Assembly (NCBI RefSeq): GCF_001294625.1
Contig: NZ_CP012677.1
Coordinates: forward strand, 2,356,001 to 2,420,000
Direction: 5' to 3'
Origin: Arthrobacter alpinus
Lineage (GTDB): Bacteria > Actinomycetota > Actinomycetes > Actinomycetales > Micrococcaceae
DNA length: 64,000 nt
Part shown: positions 1 to 8,077 of the stretch, in pieces
Layout: every line of letters begins with the position of its first letter
Numbering within the stretch: position 1 is the first letter of the stretch
Notes under the pieces: model-generated
Seen by the model: only the letters and a program-made list of their open reading frames with translations
Databases searched by the model: none
What the model was told of the DNA's origin: nothing
Made by a program: the position numbers and the translations under genes

Positions 1-88
1 AGGCATAAAGCCCACCTGACACCAGCAGAAAACCCAGCGCCCATCTGTCAAGGCTCCAGGTTCCAAGAAAATCGCTGAGTGCCGGCAT
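1..88 (-). CDS. Partial CDS, N-terminus of a membrane protein, possibly CtaG-like
   Basis: Only the first 29 codons lie in the window. The frame opens with ATG at 88, six bases after the smpB stop, and reads MPALSDFLGTWSLDRWALGF followed by a hydrophobic stretch. A Trp-containing start running straight into a membrane helix resembles the CtaG-type cytochrome c oxidase assembly family, but 29 residues are too few to prove it. It is probably cotranscribed with smpB. Any other small-headed integral membrane protein would also fit. Confidence 0.4.
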   Translation of the reverse strand, partial: MPALSDFLGTWSLDRWALGFLLVSGGLYA

Positions 89-94
89 CAGGGC

Positions 95-565
95 CTATCC
101 GCGGTTTTTCTCTCGCATAACGCGCAACGCTTCACGGTTGTCTTGCTTTTCGCGCAGCGTCTGGCGTTTGTCGTAATCCTTCTTGCCCTTGGCTATGGCG
201 ATTTCCACCTTGGCCCGGCTATCCAAAAAGTACAGCTGTAGCGGCACGATGGTGAACCCGGACTCGCGGGTCTTGTGCGCAATCTTTTCCAGTTCTTCCC
301 GGTGCAGCAGCAGCTTGCGGCGGCGGCGGGCCGTGTGGTTGGTCCAGCTGCCGTTCAGGTACTCGGGAATGTAAACCGACTCAAGCCAGAGTTCGTCGTT
401 GTAGAACGTGGCAAAGCCATCCACCAGTGAGGCCCTGCCTTCGCGTAGGGACTTCACCTCAGTGCCCATCAGCACCAGGCCGGCCTCGTAGGTGTCCATG
501 ATGTGGTAGTCATGCCGGGCCTTGCGATTGGTGGCCACCACTTTAAGGCCACTTTCCTTAGGCAC
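95..565 (-). CDS. smpB: SsrA-binding protein SmpB
   Basis: SmpB binds tmRNA and delivers it to stalled ribosomes for trans-translation. The 156-residue length is standard. Recognisable family segments are the early [10 protein letters not shown] motif, the [10 protein letters not shown] block that follows, and the basic tail ending [12 protein letters not shown] with further charged residues. The start is GTG at 565, preceded by AAGGAG at good spacing. It lies in the usual actinobacterial order downstream of prfB-ftsE-ftsX and a peptidase gene, although here a plus-strand acyltransferase gene separates it from them. The tmRNA gene itself was not seen in the window. Confidence 0.97.
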   Translation of the reverse strand: MPKESGLKVVATNRKARHDYHIMDTYEAGLVLMGTEVKSLREGRASLVDGFATFYNDELWLESVYIPEYLNGSWTNHTARRRRKLLLHREELEKIAHKTRESGFTIVPLQLYFLDSRAKVEIAIAKGKKDYDKRQTLREKQDNREALRVMREKNRG

Positions 566-787
566 TGCGGACTCCTTCGTGGATGAGGTGATGCCAGCTT
601 AGGGCTGGAAGGACTAGTCTAGCAACCGCACGCAGCGGCGGGGTTACACATGGGGCTCAGCTCCCGCTTCGGCACCGGTTCGGCTTTGCCTTCTGGCCAC
701 GGCCCCCCTTGGGCTGGTGCAGCCGTCGGACGTATTATTGGAAGACGTGCACCTGACAGTTGGTGCTTCTAGTTCCGACGGGGTCCT

Positions 788-1858
788 GTGCTATTGCAAT
801 CCGTGTTTAATCCACGCAGGAATTCATTGAACGCGCTGCGCTTGGCATTGGCGTTGTTGGTCATTATTTCCCACAGTGCGGCCCTGGGGGGTTACAGTCC
901 CGAGATTTTGGTTAGTGGGGAAACCCTGGGCCGGTGGGCCGTTTTCGGATTCTTCGGGCTCTCAGGTTTCCTGATAACAAGGAGCAGGCTCTCCGGTCGT
1001 CCAGTCAGTGACTACTACGCAGCGAGGGTTCTGCGGATCTTCCCTGCGTTTGTCGTCTCGCTGCTGCTGGTGGCTTTCGTGATGGCTCCGTTGTCCCACT
1101 TCTTTGGCTCCAGCGGCACGTACAGCCCGGTGGACGCCATCACGTTCTTCTTCCGCAATCTGGCACTCTATCCCCCTGTTGCGGGCCAATCCTCCATCGC
1201 AGACACGCTTTCCTCCGGCGTCGCTGTCCCTGACACATGGAACGGTTCCCTCTGGACCATCTGGTACGAAGCGGCATGCTATATGGCTATAGGGGTCTTG
1301 GTCAGCCTTGTGGCTAGGAAATATGTGGGGATGGTGCTGCTGGCAGCATTTGTGGCGCTAACCGGCGTTCGGCTGCTGTCTGCATGGGAGGTTGTGACTC
1401 TTGGCCATCTGACTTCCGGCGTGCTGCCTCTCGCCATTGCGTTCCTGGCCGGGGCACTGCTTCACATCTATGCCAACCGGATACGTGTCAACCCAATGGC
1501 CGTTTCAGCGGCGGTGGCTCTCGTGGCGGTTTCCATCTCGATGAATCTGGCGAGTGCGCTCGTTCACCTGCCATTCACTTTTTTGCTCATCCTGCTGGGA
1601 CAGGTTCTACCCTTACAACGCATTGGTGCAAAATACGACATTTCCTACGGGGTTTACATTTATGCCTGGCCGGTCCAACAATGTCTGGCGCTTGCCTTCC
1701 CGCACCAATCCATCCCCTACTGGGCATTCATTTCGGCTACTGTCGGCATCGTCGCCGTCCTCGCCTGGCTAAGCTGCAAGTTCATTGAACAACCCGCACT
1801 ACGCCTTAAACGGCGAACACCGGAACAGCATGCTGTTCCGGTGTTCGCCATAACCTGA
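788..1858 (+). CDS. Acyltransferase 3 family membrane protein (OafA/YrhL-like)
   Basis: This is a 356-residue polytopic membrane protein of the acyltransferase-3 family, which transfers acetyl or other acyl groups to extracytoplasmic sugars. Near residue 10 it has NSLNALRLALALLVIISHSA, the family's N-terminal signature with the conserved membrane His. About ten hydrophobic helices follow, and no C-terminal SGNH domain is present, so it is the short form. The start is GTG at 788. The gene is on the opposite strand to its neighbours and converges with the M23 peptidase gene, with only 13 bases between stops. Likely targets are a wall polysaccharide or peptidoglycan; the sequence does not say which. 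Its last codons form a perfect 38-bp palindrome. Confidence 0.9.
   Translation: MLLQSVFNPRRNSLNALRLALALLVIISHSAALGGYSPEILVSGETLGRWAVFGFFGLSGFLITRSRLSGRPVSDYYAARVLRIFPAFVVSLLLVAFVMAPLSHFFGSSGTYSPVDAITFFFRNLALYPPVAGQSSIADTLSSGVAVPDTWNGSLWTIWYEAACYMAIGVLVSLVARKYVGMVLLAAFVALTGVRLLSAWEVVTLGHLTSGVLPLAIAFLAGALLHIYANRIRVNPMAVSAAVALVAVSISMNLASALVHLPFTFLLILLGQVLPLQRIGAKYDISYGVYIYAWPVQQCLALAFPHQSIPYWAFISATVGIVAVLAWLSCKFIEQPALRLKRRTPEQHAVPVFAIT
1812..1849. terminator. Perfect 38-bp palindrome, probable bidirectional terminator inside the 3' coding end
   Basis: Bases 1812-1849 are a perfect palindrome with 19-base arms (arm GGCGAACACCGGAACAGCA) centred at 1830.5. It lies within the last codons of the acyltransferase gene, 22 bases from the stop of the convergent M23 gene. 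Neither side carries a long T tract. A role as a shared terminator is inferred from position. Confidence 0.6.
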
Positions 1859-1871
1859 GCCCGTCCGTTCC

Positions 1872-3287
1872 CTAGAGCAGACCCATGGGGTCCACGGCGC
1901 GTCCGTTGAGCCAGGTTTCAAAGTGGGCGTGGCAGCCTGTGGAGTTGCCGGTGTTCCCGGAGTAGGCAATGAGCTGGCCCTGGCTGACACGTTGTCCGGG
2001 CGAGACCAGTGCAGCACTATTGTGATAATAAATGGTGGTCAGTGCGTTGCCCTGAATCACGCCGTGCGAAATTTGCACGGTATACCCGCCACCACCGTTC
2101 GTCCAGCCACCGATCACCACGTTTCCTGCCGCAGCAGCATAGACAGGGGTGCCGCAGGTAGCACCGAAATCAACGCCAGTGTGCATGTACCCGCCGGTGC
2201 CTTCAAAGTCGATGGTGCCGGTCGGGGTGGGCCGCCAGCCAAACCCTGAGGTGATGGGGATGTTCCCGGAAAACGGGTGCTGCAAGCCAAAAGCCGAGGG
2301 GTTGCCAGGAGCTGGGGGAACGTAGGTGCCGCCACCGCCACCACCGCCGCCACTGGCCGCTTGTTCGCGGGCGATACGCTCTGCTTCAGCCGCGGCGGCT
2401 GCAAGTTCCTGGCGTTGTTGTTCGGCAATTTGTGCGGCAACGTCATTTTGTTGCTGCTGCACAACTTTCAACTTTGCCTGGATCTGCGGTTTCTGGGCTT
2501 CAAGCTGGGCGTTGATGACTGCGGAGTCACTGATTAGCTTGTCCACCGTGGCCTTTTGCGCGGCCGCCTGGTCCCGCGCGCTTTGCTCGGCAACCAGGGC
2601 GGCATCGGCCTGGGTCTTCAAATCCTTGATTTCAGCCTCAACGGCGGCCAATCGTGCCTGCGCATTTTGATTGGTCGCCTTTTGTGAGGTGAGCTGCTCC
2701 AGGGCAGCGTTCTGGCTGCGCATAGCCTGTTCGGCCATGTCGATCGAATTTGCAAGGTCGTTCGGGGAACCAATACCCAAAATCAAGGCAAGGTTAGGCG
2801 AGATGCCACCGCCCTTGTACGACTGGGCTGCGATCTGGCCGATCATGCTCTTGGTTTCGGCAGCCTTTTTGGTGTCAATAGCGATCTGGCTGGTGATCTT
2901 GTCCTTGCTTTCCTGGGCAAGATCGATCCTTGCCGCCAGCGAACTCACTTGTGCCGTAGCTGCCCCAACCCGAGTCTGGGCATCCGTCAACGCGACTTGG
3001 GCGCCGGGGAGCTGTCCTTGGAAGAGGACAAGGTCGGAGGCTGATTTGGCAATGCCAGCGTCCACAAACTCCAGGGCACCCGCCGCGTCATGAGCCTGTT
3101 GCTCCAAAGCCGAGGCTTTGTCGTGGAGCTCGTCTGCCTGCGCAGGAACCACCAGGCCCAGCATCCCCAGCATGGTCAGGGCCGTCAGTCCGGCGGCAAC
3201 CCCGGAACGCCAGCGGCGTTTCGCGTGGCCGGTCTTCACGGTGCTGCTTCCTCCGTGTGGTGTCGCATCCTGTGATGTCCGGTACAT
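1872..3287 (-). CDS. Secreted coiled-coil M23 (LytM) peptidase, probable FtsEX-linked cell-wall hydrolase
   Basis: This 471-residue protein has a basic N-terminus and a hydrophobic signal core ending in VPAQA (cleavage near residue 51). A long Ala/Gln-rich coiled coil spans about residues 52-290, then a Gly-rich linker, then a LytM/M23 metalloendopeptidase domain from about residue 345. Zinc ligands appear intact: HTGVD near residue 369 and HAHFE near 452. The layout matches EnvC-like proteins and other M23 hydrolases activated by FtsEX through the coiled coil. It sits 12 bases after ftsX on the same strand. Its role in daughter-cell separation is inferred from architecture and location. ATG at 3287 is preceded by GGAG. 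Confidence 0.88.
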   Translation of the reverse strand: MYRTSQDATPHGGSSTVKTGHAKRRWRSGVAAGLTALTMLGMLGLVVPAQADELHDKASALEQQAHDAAGALEFVDAGIAKSASDLVLFQGQLPGAQVALTDAQTRVGAATAQVSSLAARIDLAQESKDKITSQIAIDTKKAAETKSMIGQIAAQSYKGGGISPNLALILGIGSPNDLANSIDMAEQAMRSQNAALEQLTSQKATNQNAQARLAAVEAEIKDLKTQADAALVAEQSARDQAAAQKATVDKLISDSAVINAQLEAQKPQIQAKLKVVQQQQNDVAAQIAEQQRQELAAAAAEAERIAREQAASGGGGGGGGTYVPPAPGNPSAFGLQHPFSGNIPITSGFGWRPTPTGTIDFEGTGGYMHTGVDFGATCGTPVYAAAAGNVVIGGWTNGGGGYTVQISHGVIQGNALTTIYYHNSAALVSPGQRVSQGQLIAYSGNTGNSTGCHAHFETWLNGRAVDPMGLL

Positions 3288-3299
3288 GGCGCCTAGCTC

Positions 3300-4214
3300 C
3301 TAAACTTTCAAATTCTTGCGAAGTGAGACTGCCGAGGAAATGCCGGCCAATACTATCCCGATCAAGATCAGTACCGGATAGATCTTCAGTGCATGGTTGG
3401 GAGAGATCATCGGCATGCCGGAATTTCCGTTGGCCAGGTAGCCGTTCATGAAGAAGGTGACCATGGCCCACACAGCACCGGAAGCCAGCACGGCACCGAT
3501 GGTGGCTGCGATGACCCCTTCCAGAACGAAAGGCAATTGAATCACCGTCTTGGAGGCACCCACCAAGCGCATGATACCGATCTCCTTGTCCCTGGATTGG
3601 GCCGAAAGTCTGATGGTGGTGGCGATCAGGAGAGCCGCGCAAAGAATCATCAATCCTGCGACGAACACCGCAACCCAGGTGGCGATGTTCATCATGGAGA
3701 ACAGCGGTTCCAGCACCTTGCGTTGGTCCACCACTGAATCCACTCCTGGCGTTGCCGCGAAGGTTTCATTGATGATCTGGTATTTTTCCGGGTCCGTGAG
3801 CTTGATGCGGAACGACGACGGCAAATTCCCTGCCTCTACCGAGTCGGCCATGGGAGAGCTGGCGAACTGCTCCTTGAAGTGGGTCAGCGCCTCTTCCTGG
3901 GTCTCGAACGTCCATTTCTCAACGTACGGCTTCACGGCAGCGGAACCGAGTAGTTCCTGGATGTGGTTCTTTTGTTCGTCGGTGACGGGTCCGGCCACGC
4001 AGTTGGTGTTGCTGGGGACGTCGGTGCACAGGTAGACGGTCACTTGGACCTTGTCGTACCAGAATCCTTTGAGCTGGCCGATCTGCAGTTGCAGGACGCC
4101 GGCGGCGCCAACAAATGTCAGCGACACAAACGTCACCAAGATCACCGAGATGACCATGGTCAGGTTGCGGCGCAGGCCGCTTCCCAACTCGCTCATGATG
4201 AAGGCAAGTCTCAC
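3300..4214 (-). CDS. ftsX: Cell division protein FtsX
   Basis: FtsX is the membrane half of the FtsEX complex, which passes ATP hydrolysis by FtsE to a periplasmic or extracellular peptidoglycan hydrolase. The 304-residue protein has an N-terminal membrane helix (about 20-45), a large extracytoplasmic loop with two Cys residues (TDVPSNTNC), then three C-terminal helices carrying the conserved segment DKEIGIMRLVGAS. The GTG start at 4214 overlaps the ftsE stop as GTGA, indicating translational coupling. The peptidase gene immediately downstream is the likely partner hydrolase. Confidence 0.96.
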   Translation of the reverse strand: MRLAFIMSELGSGLRRNLTMVISVILVTFVSLTFVGAAGVLQLQIGQLKGFWYDKVQVTVYLCTDVPSNTNCVAGPVTDEQKNHIQELLGSAAVKPYVEKWTFETQEEALTHFKEQFASSPMADSVEAGNLPSSFRIKLTDPEKYQIINETFAATPGVDSVVDQRKVLEPLFSMMNIATWVAVFVAGLMILCAALLIATTIRLSAQSRDKEIGIMRLVGASKTVIQLPFVLEGVIAATIGAVLASGAVWAMVTFFMNGYLANGNSGMPMISPNHALKIYPVLILIGIVLAGISSAVSLRKNLKV

Positions 4215-5095
4215 AGTTGGTCCTCATTCATGGTTGCTGCCGTGGGATCGGGGTACACGCGGTCGCGGTTGCGTTCAAGTCGCGGCGGCATGACATCTTC
4301 CCGCAGGGCTCCTGCGTTGGCGGCACTGACGGTGCGCTGACGGCGGGTCTGGGGCTCGTCCGGGGAATCCTTCACGGCAGGCACTACACCGGCGGCGGGG
4401 ACTATGGGAATCGCTGAAGTGTATTGGGCGCGGGCCTCATCGCGGATGACCTCGCCGTGGCGCAACTCAATGACTCGCTTGCGCATGGAGTTCACAATGT
4501 CGTCATCGTGGGTGGCCATGACCACGGTGGTGCCATTTTGGTTGATCTTGTCCAGGATATCCATGATTCCGGCACTGGTGATCGGGTCAAGGTTTCCTGT
4601 GGGCTCGTCTGCCAGCAGGATGTCCGGCTGGTTGACGATGGCGCGGGCAATGGCCACACGCTGCTGCTCGCCACCGGAAAGTTCGGTGGGCAGCCGGCGT
4701 TCTTTGCCTTCAAGACCCACCAGTTCCAACACCCGCGGCACCTCCAGACGGATGGCTGCGCGGCTCTTGCCGAGGACCTGCATGGCGTAGGCGACGTTGG
4801 CGAACACAGTTTTGGAGTTGATCAGGCGGAAATCCTGGAAGACCACGCCAATGCCGCGGCGGAATTTGGGCACTCGCCAGCTGGGCACATTGGCCACGTT
4901 TTGCCCGGCCACATGGACTTGGCCGTGTTCGGTCTTGATCTCTCGCAATACCAGGCGCAGGAACGTTGACTTGCCGGAGCCTGAGGAACCCACCAGGAAC
5001 ACGAACTCGCCACGGTCAACTTCCAGCGAGACGTCGTTCAGGGCCGGTTTTCTCATACGGTCGTAAGCTATGCTCACATTTTCAAAACGAATCAT
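4211..5095 (-). CDS. ftsE: Cell division ATP-binding protein FtsE with C-terminal extension
   Basis: FtsE is the ABC ATPase of FtsEX. Starting at ATG 5095 (MIRFENVSIAYD) gives 294 residues. The reading frame stays open upstream, but that part is unlike FtsE and GGAAGG precedes 5095. Walker A GSSGSGKST lies near residue 38, the signature LSGGEQQRVAIA near 140, and Walker B ILLADEPTG near 160. A typical FtsE ends around residue 225-230. Here about 65 extra residues, rich in Arg, Pro and acidic groups, follow and run to the overlap with ftsX. Such tails occur in actinobacterial FtsE; their role is not visible from sequence. Confidence 0.96.
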   Translation of the reverse strand: MIRFENVSIAYDRMRKPALNDVSLEVDRGEFVFLVGSSGSGKSTFLRLVLREIKTEHGQVHVAGQNVANVPSWRVPKFRRGIGVVFQDFRLINSKTVFANVAYAMQVLGKSRAAIRLEVPRVLELVGLEGKERRLPTELSGGEQQRVAIARAIVNQPDILLADEPTGNLDPITSAGIMDILDKINQNGTTVVMATHDDDIVNSMRKRVIELRHGEVIRDEARAQYTSAIPIVPAAGVVPAVKDSPDEPQTRRQRTVSAANAGALREDVMPPRLERNRDRVYPDPTAATMNEDQL

Positions 5096-5237
5096 GACTT
5101 TTCGTTGCCCTTCCAGCGAACGTAACTGGCATGCCGGTGACTGGGCTTTGGTTTGGGGAAAGAAACCACCAGCCCTACGACTATAGGCACCAACTAGCGG
5201 CTTTTCGTGACCCTTGCCGGTGTGTCGAGGCCTTCGA

Positions 5238-6353
5238 TTATTTCGCGGCGTTGCGGTTGTCTGCCCGCCAGCGGATGCCCGCGTCGATGAAGTCATCAAT
5301 CTCCCCATCCAACACAGCAGAGGTGTTGCCCACCTCGTACTCGGTGCGCAGGTCCTTGACCATTTGGTAGGGGTTGAGCACGTAGGAGCGCATCTGATCC
5401 CCCCAAGATGCCTTGACGTCCCCGGCCATGGCCTTCTTGGTGGCGTCTTCTTCGGCCTTTTTCAGTAGGAGCAGACGTGACTGGAGCACCCGCAGTGCCG
5501 CGGCACGGTTCTGGATCTGTGATTTCTCGTTCTGCATTGACACCACGGTGCCGGTGGGGATGTGGGTCAGGCGCACGGCCGAGTCGGTGGTGTTCACCGA
5601 CTGCCCGCCAGGGCCGGAGGAGCGGAACACGTCCACGCGAATGTCGTTGTCCGGGATTTCAATGCTGTCCGTGGACTCGATCAGCGGGATGACCTCGACG
5701 GCGGCGAAGGAGGTTTGGCGCCTGCCCTGATTGTCGAAGGGGCTGATGCGGACCAGGCGGTGGGTGCCGGCCTCGACGCTGAGGGTGCCAAAGGCGTAGG
5801 GGGCTTTGACCTCGAAAGTGGCCGATTTCAGCCCTGCTTCTTCAGCGTAGGAGGTGTCAAGGACGGTGGTGGGGTAGCCGTGGCGTTCGGCCCAGCGCAG
5901 GTACATGCGCAACAGCATTTCGGCGAAGTCTGCAGCATCCACGCCTCCTGCGCCGGAGCGGATGGTGACTACGGCCTCCCTTTCGTCGTATTCGCCAGCC
6001 AGCAGCGTCACGATTTCCAAATCCTTCAGGGACTTTTGCAAGCCGGCGAGTTCCTTGTGGGCATCAGCTAGCGAATCGGCGTCGCCTTCGTCCTGGGCCA
6101 GCTCAACAAGGACCTCCAGATCGTCAATGCGTGACTGGAGGCTACGCAGCTTTTCCAGCTTCGATTGGGCATAGCTGAGCCTTGACGTCACTTTTTGTGC
6201 CGCTGCAGGGTCGTCCCACAGGTTGGGGGAACCAGCCTGGTCGGACAAATCTTCAATGTCCTCAAGGAGCTTGTCCACCTCGGACACCTGCTCAATGGAC
6301 TTGTAGGTGGCGCGCAGCGCCCGGATCTCTGCGGGAAAGTCGGTCTCAGCCAT
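5238..6353 (-). CDS. prfB: Peptide chain release factor 2
   Basis: RF2 recognises UGA and UAA stop codons and triggers peptidyl-tRNA hydrolysis. The 371-residue protein starting at ATG 6353 ([13 protein letters not shown]) carries the stop-codon reading motif SPF within [10 protein letters not shown] (near residue 203) and the catalytic GGQ within [12 protein letters not shown] (near 247). The whole gene reads in one frame, so the programmed +1 frameshift that autoregulates prfB in many bacteria is absent. It lies upstream of ftsE, separated by 142 bases, the usual order in actinobacteria. Confidence 0.97.
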   Translation of the reverse strand: MAETDFPAEIRALRATYKSIEQVSEVDKLLEDIEDLSDQAGSPNLWDDPAAAQKVTSRLSYAQSKLEKLRSLQSRIDDLEVLVELAQDEGDADSLADAHKELAGLQKSLKDLEIVTLLAGEYDEREAVVTIRSGAGGVDAADFAEMLLRMYLRWAERHGYPTTVLDTSYAEEAGLKSATFEVKAPYAFGTLSVEAGTHRLVRISPFDNQGRRQTSFAAVEVIPLIESTDSIEIPDNDIRVDVFRSSGPGGQSVNTTDSAVRLTHIPTGTVVSMQNEKSQIQNRAAALRVLQSRLLLLKKAEEDATKKAMAGDVKASWGDQMRSYVLNPYQMVKDLRTEYEVGNTSAVLDGEIDDFIDAGIRWRADNRNAAK

Positions 6354-6407
6354 GATATTCAAGCGTACGGCATGTGCGGGCGTGCTCCGGAAGTCCACTC
6401 CTTAGCG

Positions 6408-6866
6408 TCAACGCACCAGTTGGGCGCGGGCTGTACCTGTTGCGGTGATGGGGATGCCCTCAGGCACCAGAAAGTTGATAAAGATCGGATGCACGACGCC
6501 GGTCAGGCTCACCTGTGCGGTGCGGCCGTCGGCGGCTCCCGTCCCGGCTGCGAGCGTGATGCCGGCCAGCGACTGCGGGGTGGGACTGTCTGCCAGGTAG
6601 GCTGCCGCCGCGGCGCTGACACCTTGGTCGGTGAGCAGGGTGCCGGGGTCTGTGCTGGCGGTGCCCCCGTTGAGCACGAACGTGTCCGCGGCTGCGAGCG
6701 CCGCACCATCTGCCATGGACAGCAGCTTTTTGTGGCCAAGGTACAAGCTGGAGGCAGCGGCCACAACGGTGGTCAGCAACAGCGCCAGCAAGACGAAGCC
6801 GATGAGCAAGACCATGATGTGCCCGTCGTCGTGCTTTCCGTTGCCCTGCGGCTGGTGCGTGCTCAT
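6408..6866 (-). CDS. TadG/TadE-like membrane-anchored pilus protein (Rv3654c-type)
   Basis: This 152-residue protein has a short polar head, one strong N-terminal membrane helix (IMVLLIGFVLLALLLTTVVA), the segment LLSMADGAALAAADTF and a small extracytoplasmic domain. That is the pattern of the TadE-like protein found at the end of actinobacterial tad loci. These are thought to be minor pilin-like parts of the Flp/Tad apparatus. ATG at 6866 overlaps the upstream gene's stop as ATGA. It is the last gene of the tad run, 54 bases before prfB. Confidence 0.8.
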   Translation of the reverse strand: MSTHQPQGNGKHDDGHIMVLLIGFVLLALLLTTVVAAASSLYLGHKKLLSMADGAALAAADTFVLNGGTASTDPGTLLTDQGVSAAAAAYLADSPTPQSLAGITLAAGTGAADGRTAQVSLTGVVHPIFINFLVPEGIPITATGTARAQLVR

Positions 6867-7357
6867 TTGAAGCGGCCAACCTTTTGTGTGGCCACCGATT
6901 CCACGGTTGCTGCCTGCAGGTCCACCCCGGGGATACCGGTGACAAGGGGCAGGTCCACGCGCAGGCGCACCTGCGCGGTGACGGTGGCACCGGGTGTGAG
7001 GCAGCCGCCGTCGCAGGTGATGGTGAGTGTGGACTTGGCCGGGTCAAAGCCCATGTCGGTGACGGCGATGTCCGCGGCCTGCCTGGCTGCCTGGAGGGCT
7101 GTGCCCTCATCACCTTGGAGCACGTAGACCCTGGCTGCCTGATCGGCGGCGCCCACAACGGCGTAGGCACCGCCTTGCAGGGCACCCACGGTGAGGATCA
7201 GGTACGCCACGGGCACCATGAGCAGCACCGCCAGGAAGACGAACTCCACCACGGCGCTCCCCCGCTCGGGCGTGGGCGCCCGGTCTGGGGTGGGCCATTT
7301 TGTGGCGGGGCAGTCCTTGACACGGCGCCGCCCGTACTCACCGTTGAATGAGCGCAT
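6863..7357 (-). CDS. TadE-family pseudopilin-like protein
   Basis: A polar N-terminus of about 34 residues precedes ERGSAVVEFVFLAVLLMVPV, the TadE motif in which a conserved Glu follows the start of the hydrophobic helix. About 110 extracytoplasmic residues follow, including CDGGC. Candidate starts are GTG at 7363 and ATG at 7357; ATG was chosen, and neither has a strong ribosome-binding site. The gene overlaps the 3' end of the preceding TadE-like gene by about 20 bases and ends in ATGA with the next. A role in pilus assembly is inferred from the family. Confidence 0.82.
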   Translation of the reverse strand: MRSFNGEYGRRRVKDCPATKWPTPDRAPTPERGSAVVEFVFLAVLLMVPVAYLILTVGALQGGAYAVVGAADQAARVYVLQGDEGTALQAARQAADIAVTDMGFDPAKSTLTITCDGGCLTPGATVTAQVRLRVDLPLVTGIPGVDLQAATVESVATQKVGRFK

Positions 7358-7742
7358 GTCCACTCATCTGCAGGCTCTCCCCTGGTCCGAGCATTCCTAC
7401 TATGGGCCACGGCGCTGTGACGGAGACAGTCAAGATGGCAATGCCGTTGACCTCAGAAACCGTTGCCGTGACATCGCCAGCGTATGCTGCGCCCAAGGCA
7501 GCCTCAATCAGTTGTTCAGCCCGCACTTGTGCGTCTTGGGCTGTCCTGTCCGCCAGCGCCCCATACCTGGCAGCGGAGGACGCCGCGTCGGCCACGGTGT
7601 TGCGCACATGCAACACGAGTGCCAGCTGGATCAGGGCCAGAAACATGATCGTCAGCAGAGCCGACACGAGCACAAAGTCCACCACGGCGGCACCGCTTTC
7701 GGGGTGTCGAGGTGTTGTTCCCCTGTCCCTGCCGACTCTCAG
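7338..7742 (-). CDS. TadE-like protein, probable CTG start in a CTGA overlap
   Basis: The core is ESGAAVVDFVLVSALLTIMF, a TadE-type head in which Asp replaces the usual Glu of the VEF motif, followed by a short soluble domain ending in ALIQR. No ATG, GTG or TTG lies in a sensible place. The frame continues far upstream only through nonsense overlapping the Flp-like gene. A CTG at 7742 overlaps the upstream stop as CTGA, the same geometry as the ATGA/GTGA couplings elsewhere in this operon, giving 134 residues. The CTG start is inferred; a GTG inside the helix is the main alternative but would remove the head. Confidence 0.7.
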   Translation of the reverse strand: MRVGRDRGTTPRHPESGAAVVDFVLVSALLTIMFLALIQLALVLHVRNTVADAASSAARYGALADRTAQDAQVRAEQLIEAALGAAYAGDVTATVSEVNGIAILTVSVTAPWPIVGMLGPGESLQMSGHALIQR

Positions 7743-8008
7743 GCTCCGGGTTTGACCTGGTCCATGGCCTCGGTGAATAATTTCTCCAGCGCCGGACCGG
7801 CTATCGCCAACAGTCCTGCCACCAGGATGGCACTCATCAAGGTGATCAGGACCCAGCCTGGCACGTCGGCCCGGCTGCGTTCGGTGGCCGGGCGCACGCG
7901 TAACCTTTGCAGCCAGTGCATCCCGCGCCGCATCCACAGCGCCAGGAGCTGCGTTCCTGCGATTATCAGCGTTGTTGTCAGGTCCAGAATCTTCCTCGTC
8001 GACTCCAT
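7739..8008 (-). CDS. Flp pilin-like small membrane protein (DUF4244 type)
   Basis: This 89-residue protein starts at ATG 8008 (MESTRKILDLTT) with AAGGGA at good spacing. It has two hydrophobic stretches; the second, PGWVLITLMSAILVAGLLAI, precedes a short polar tail. Small proteins of this kind sit between tadC and tadE-like genes in actinobacterial tad loci and are proposed as the major Flp-type pilin. No classical Flp processing site (Gly followed by Glu-Tyr) is evident, so the pilin role is a positional inference. Confidence 0.72.
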   Translation of the reverse strand: MESTRKILDLTTTLIIAGTQLLALWMRRGMHWLQRLRVRPATERSRADVPGWVLITLMSAILVAGLLAIAGPALEKLFTEAMDQVKPGA

Positions 8009-8077
8009 GGTGTGTCCCTTCTCGGTGATGGTGCGGTACTTGACATGCTGGCGATGGTGAATGGTTGGCGGCACGCA

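Noticed and set aside
566..787. tmRNA gene next to smpB
   Set aside because: The 222-base gap has no recognisable tRNA-like ends or tag-coding region, and the other flank is cut by the window edge.
2326..2670. Plus-strand frame with a Pro run and many Cys/Ala residues
   Set aside because: It is the antisense shadow of the Gly-rich linker and Ala/Gln-rich coiled coil of the M23 peptidase gene; no start signals or domain.
5096..5308. 71-residue N-terminal extension of FtsE
   Set aside because: The extension is unlike any FtsE, and the canonical MIRFENVS start at 5095 has its own ribosome-binding site.
5238..6353. Programmed +1 frameshift in prfB
   Set aside because: The whole gene reads in a single frame with no in-frame UGA near the N-terminus, so no frameshift is needed.
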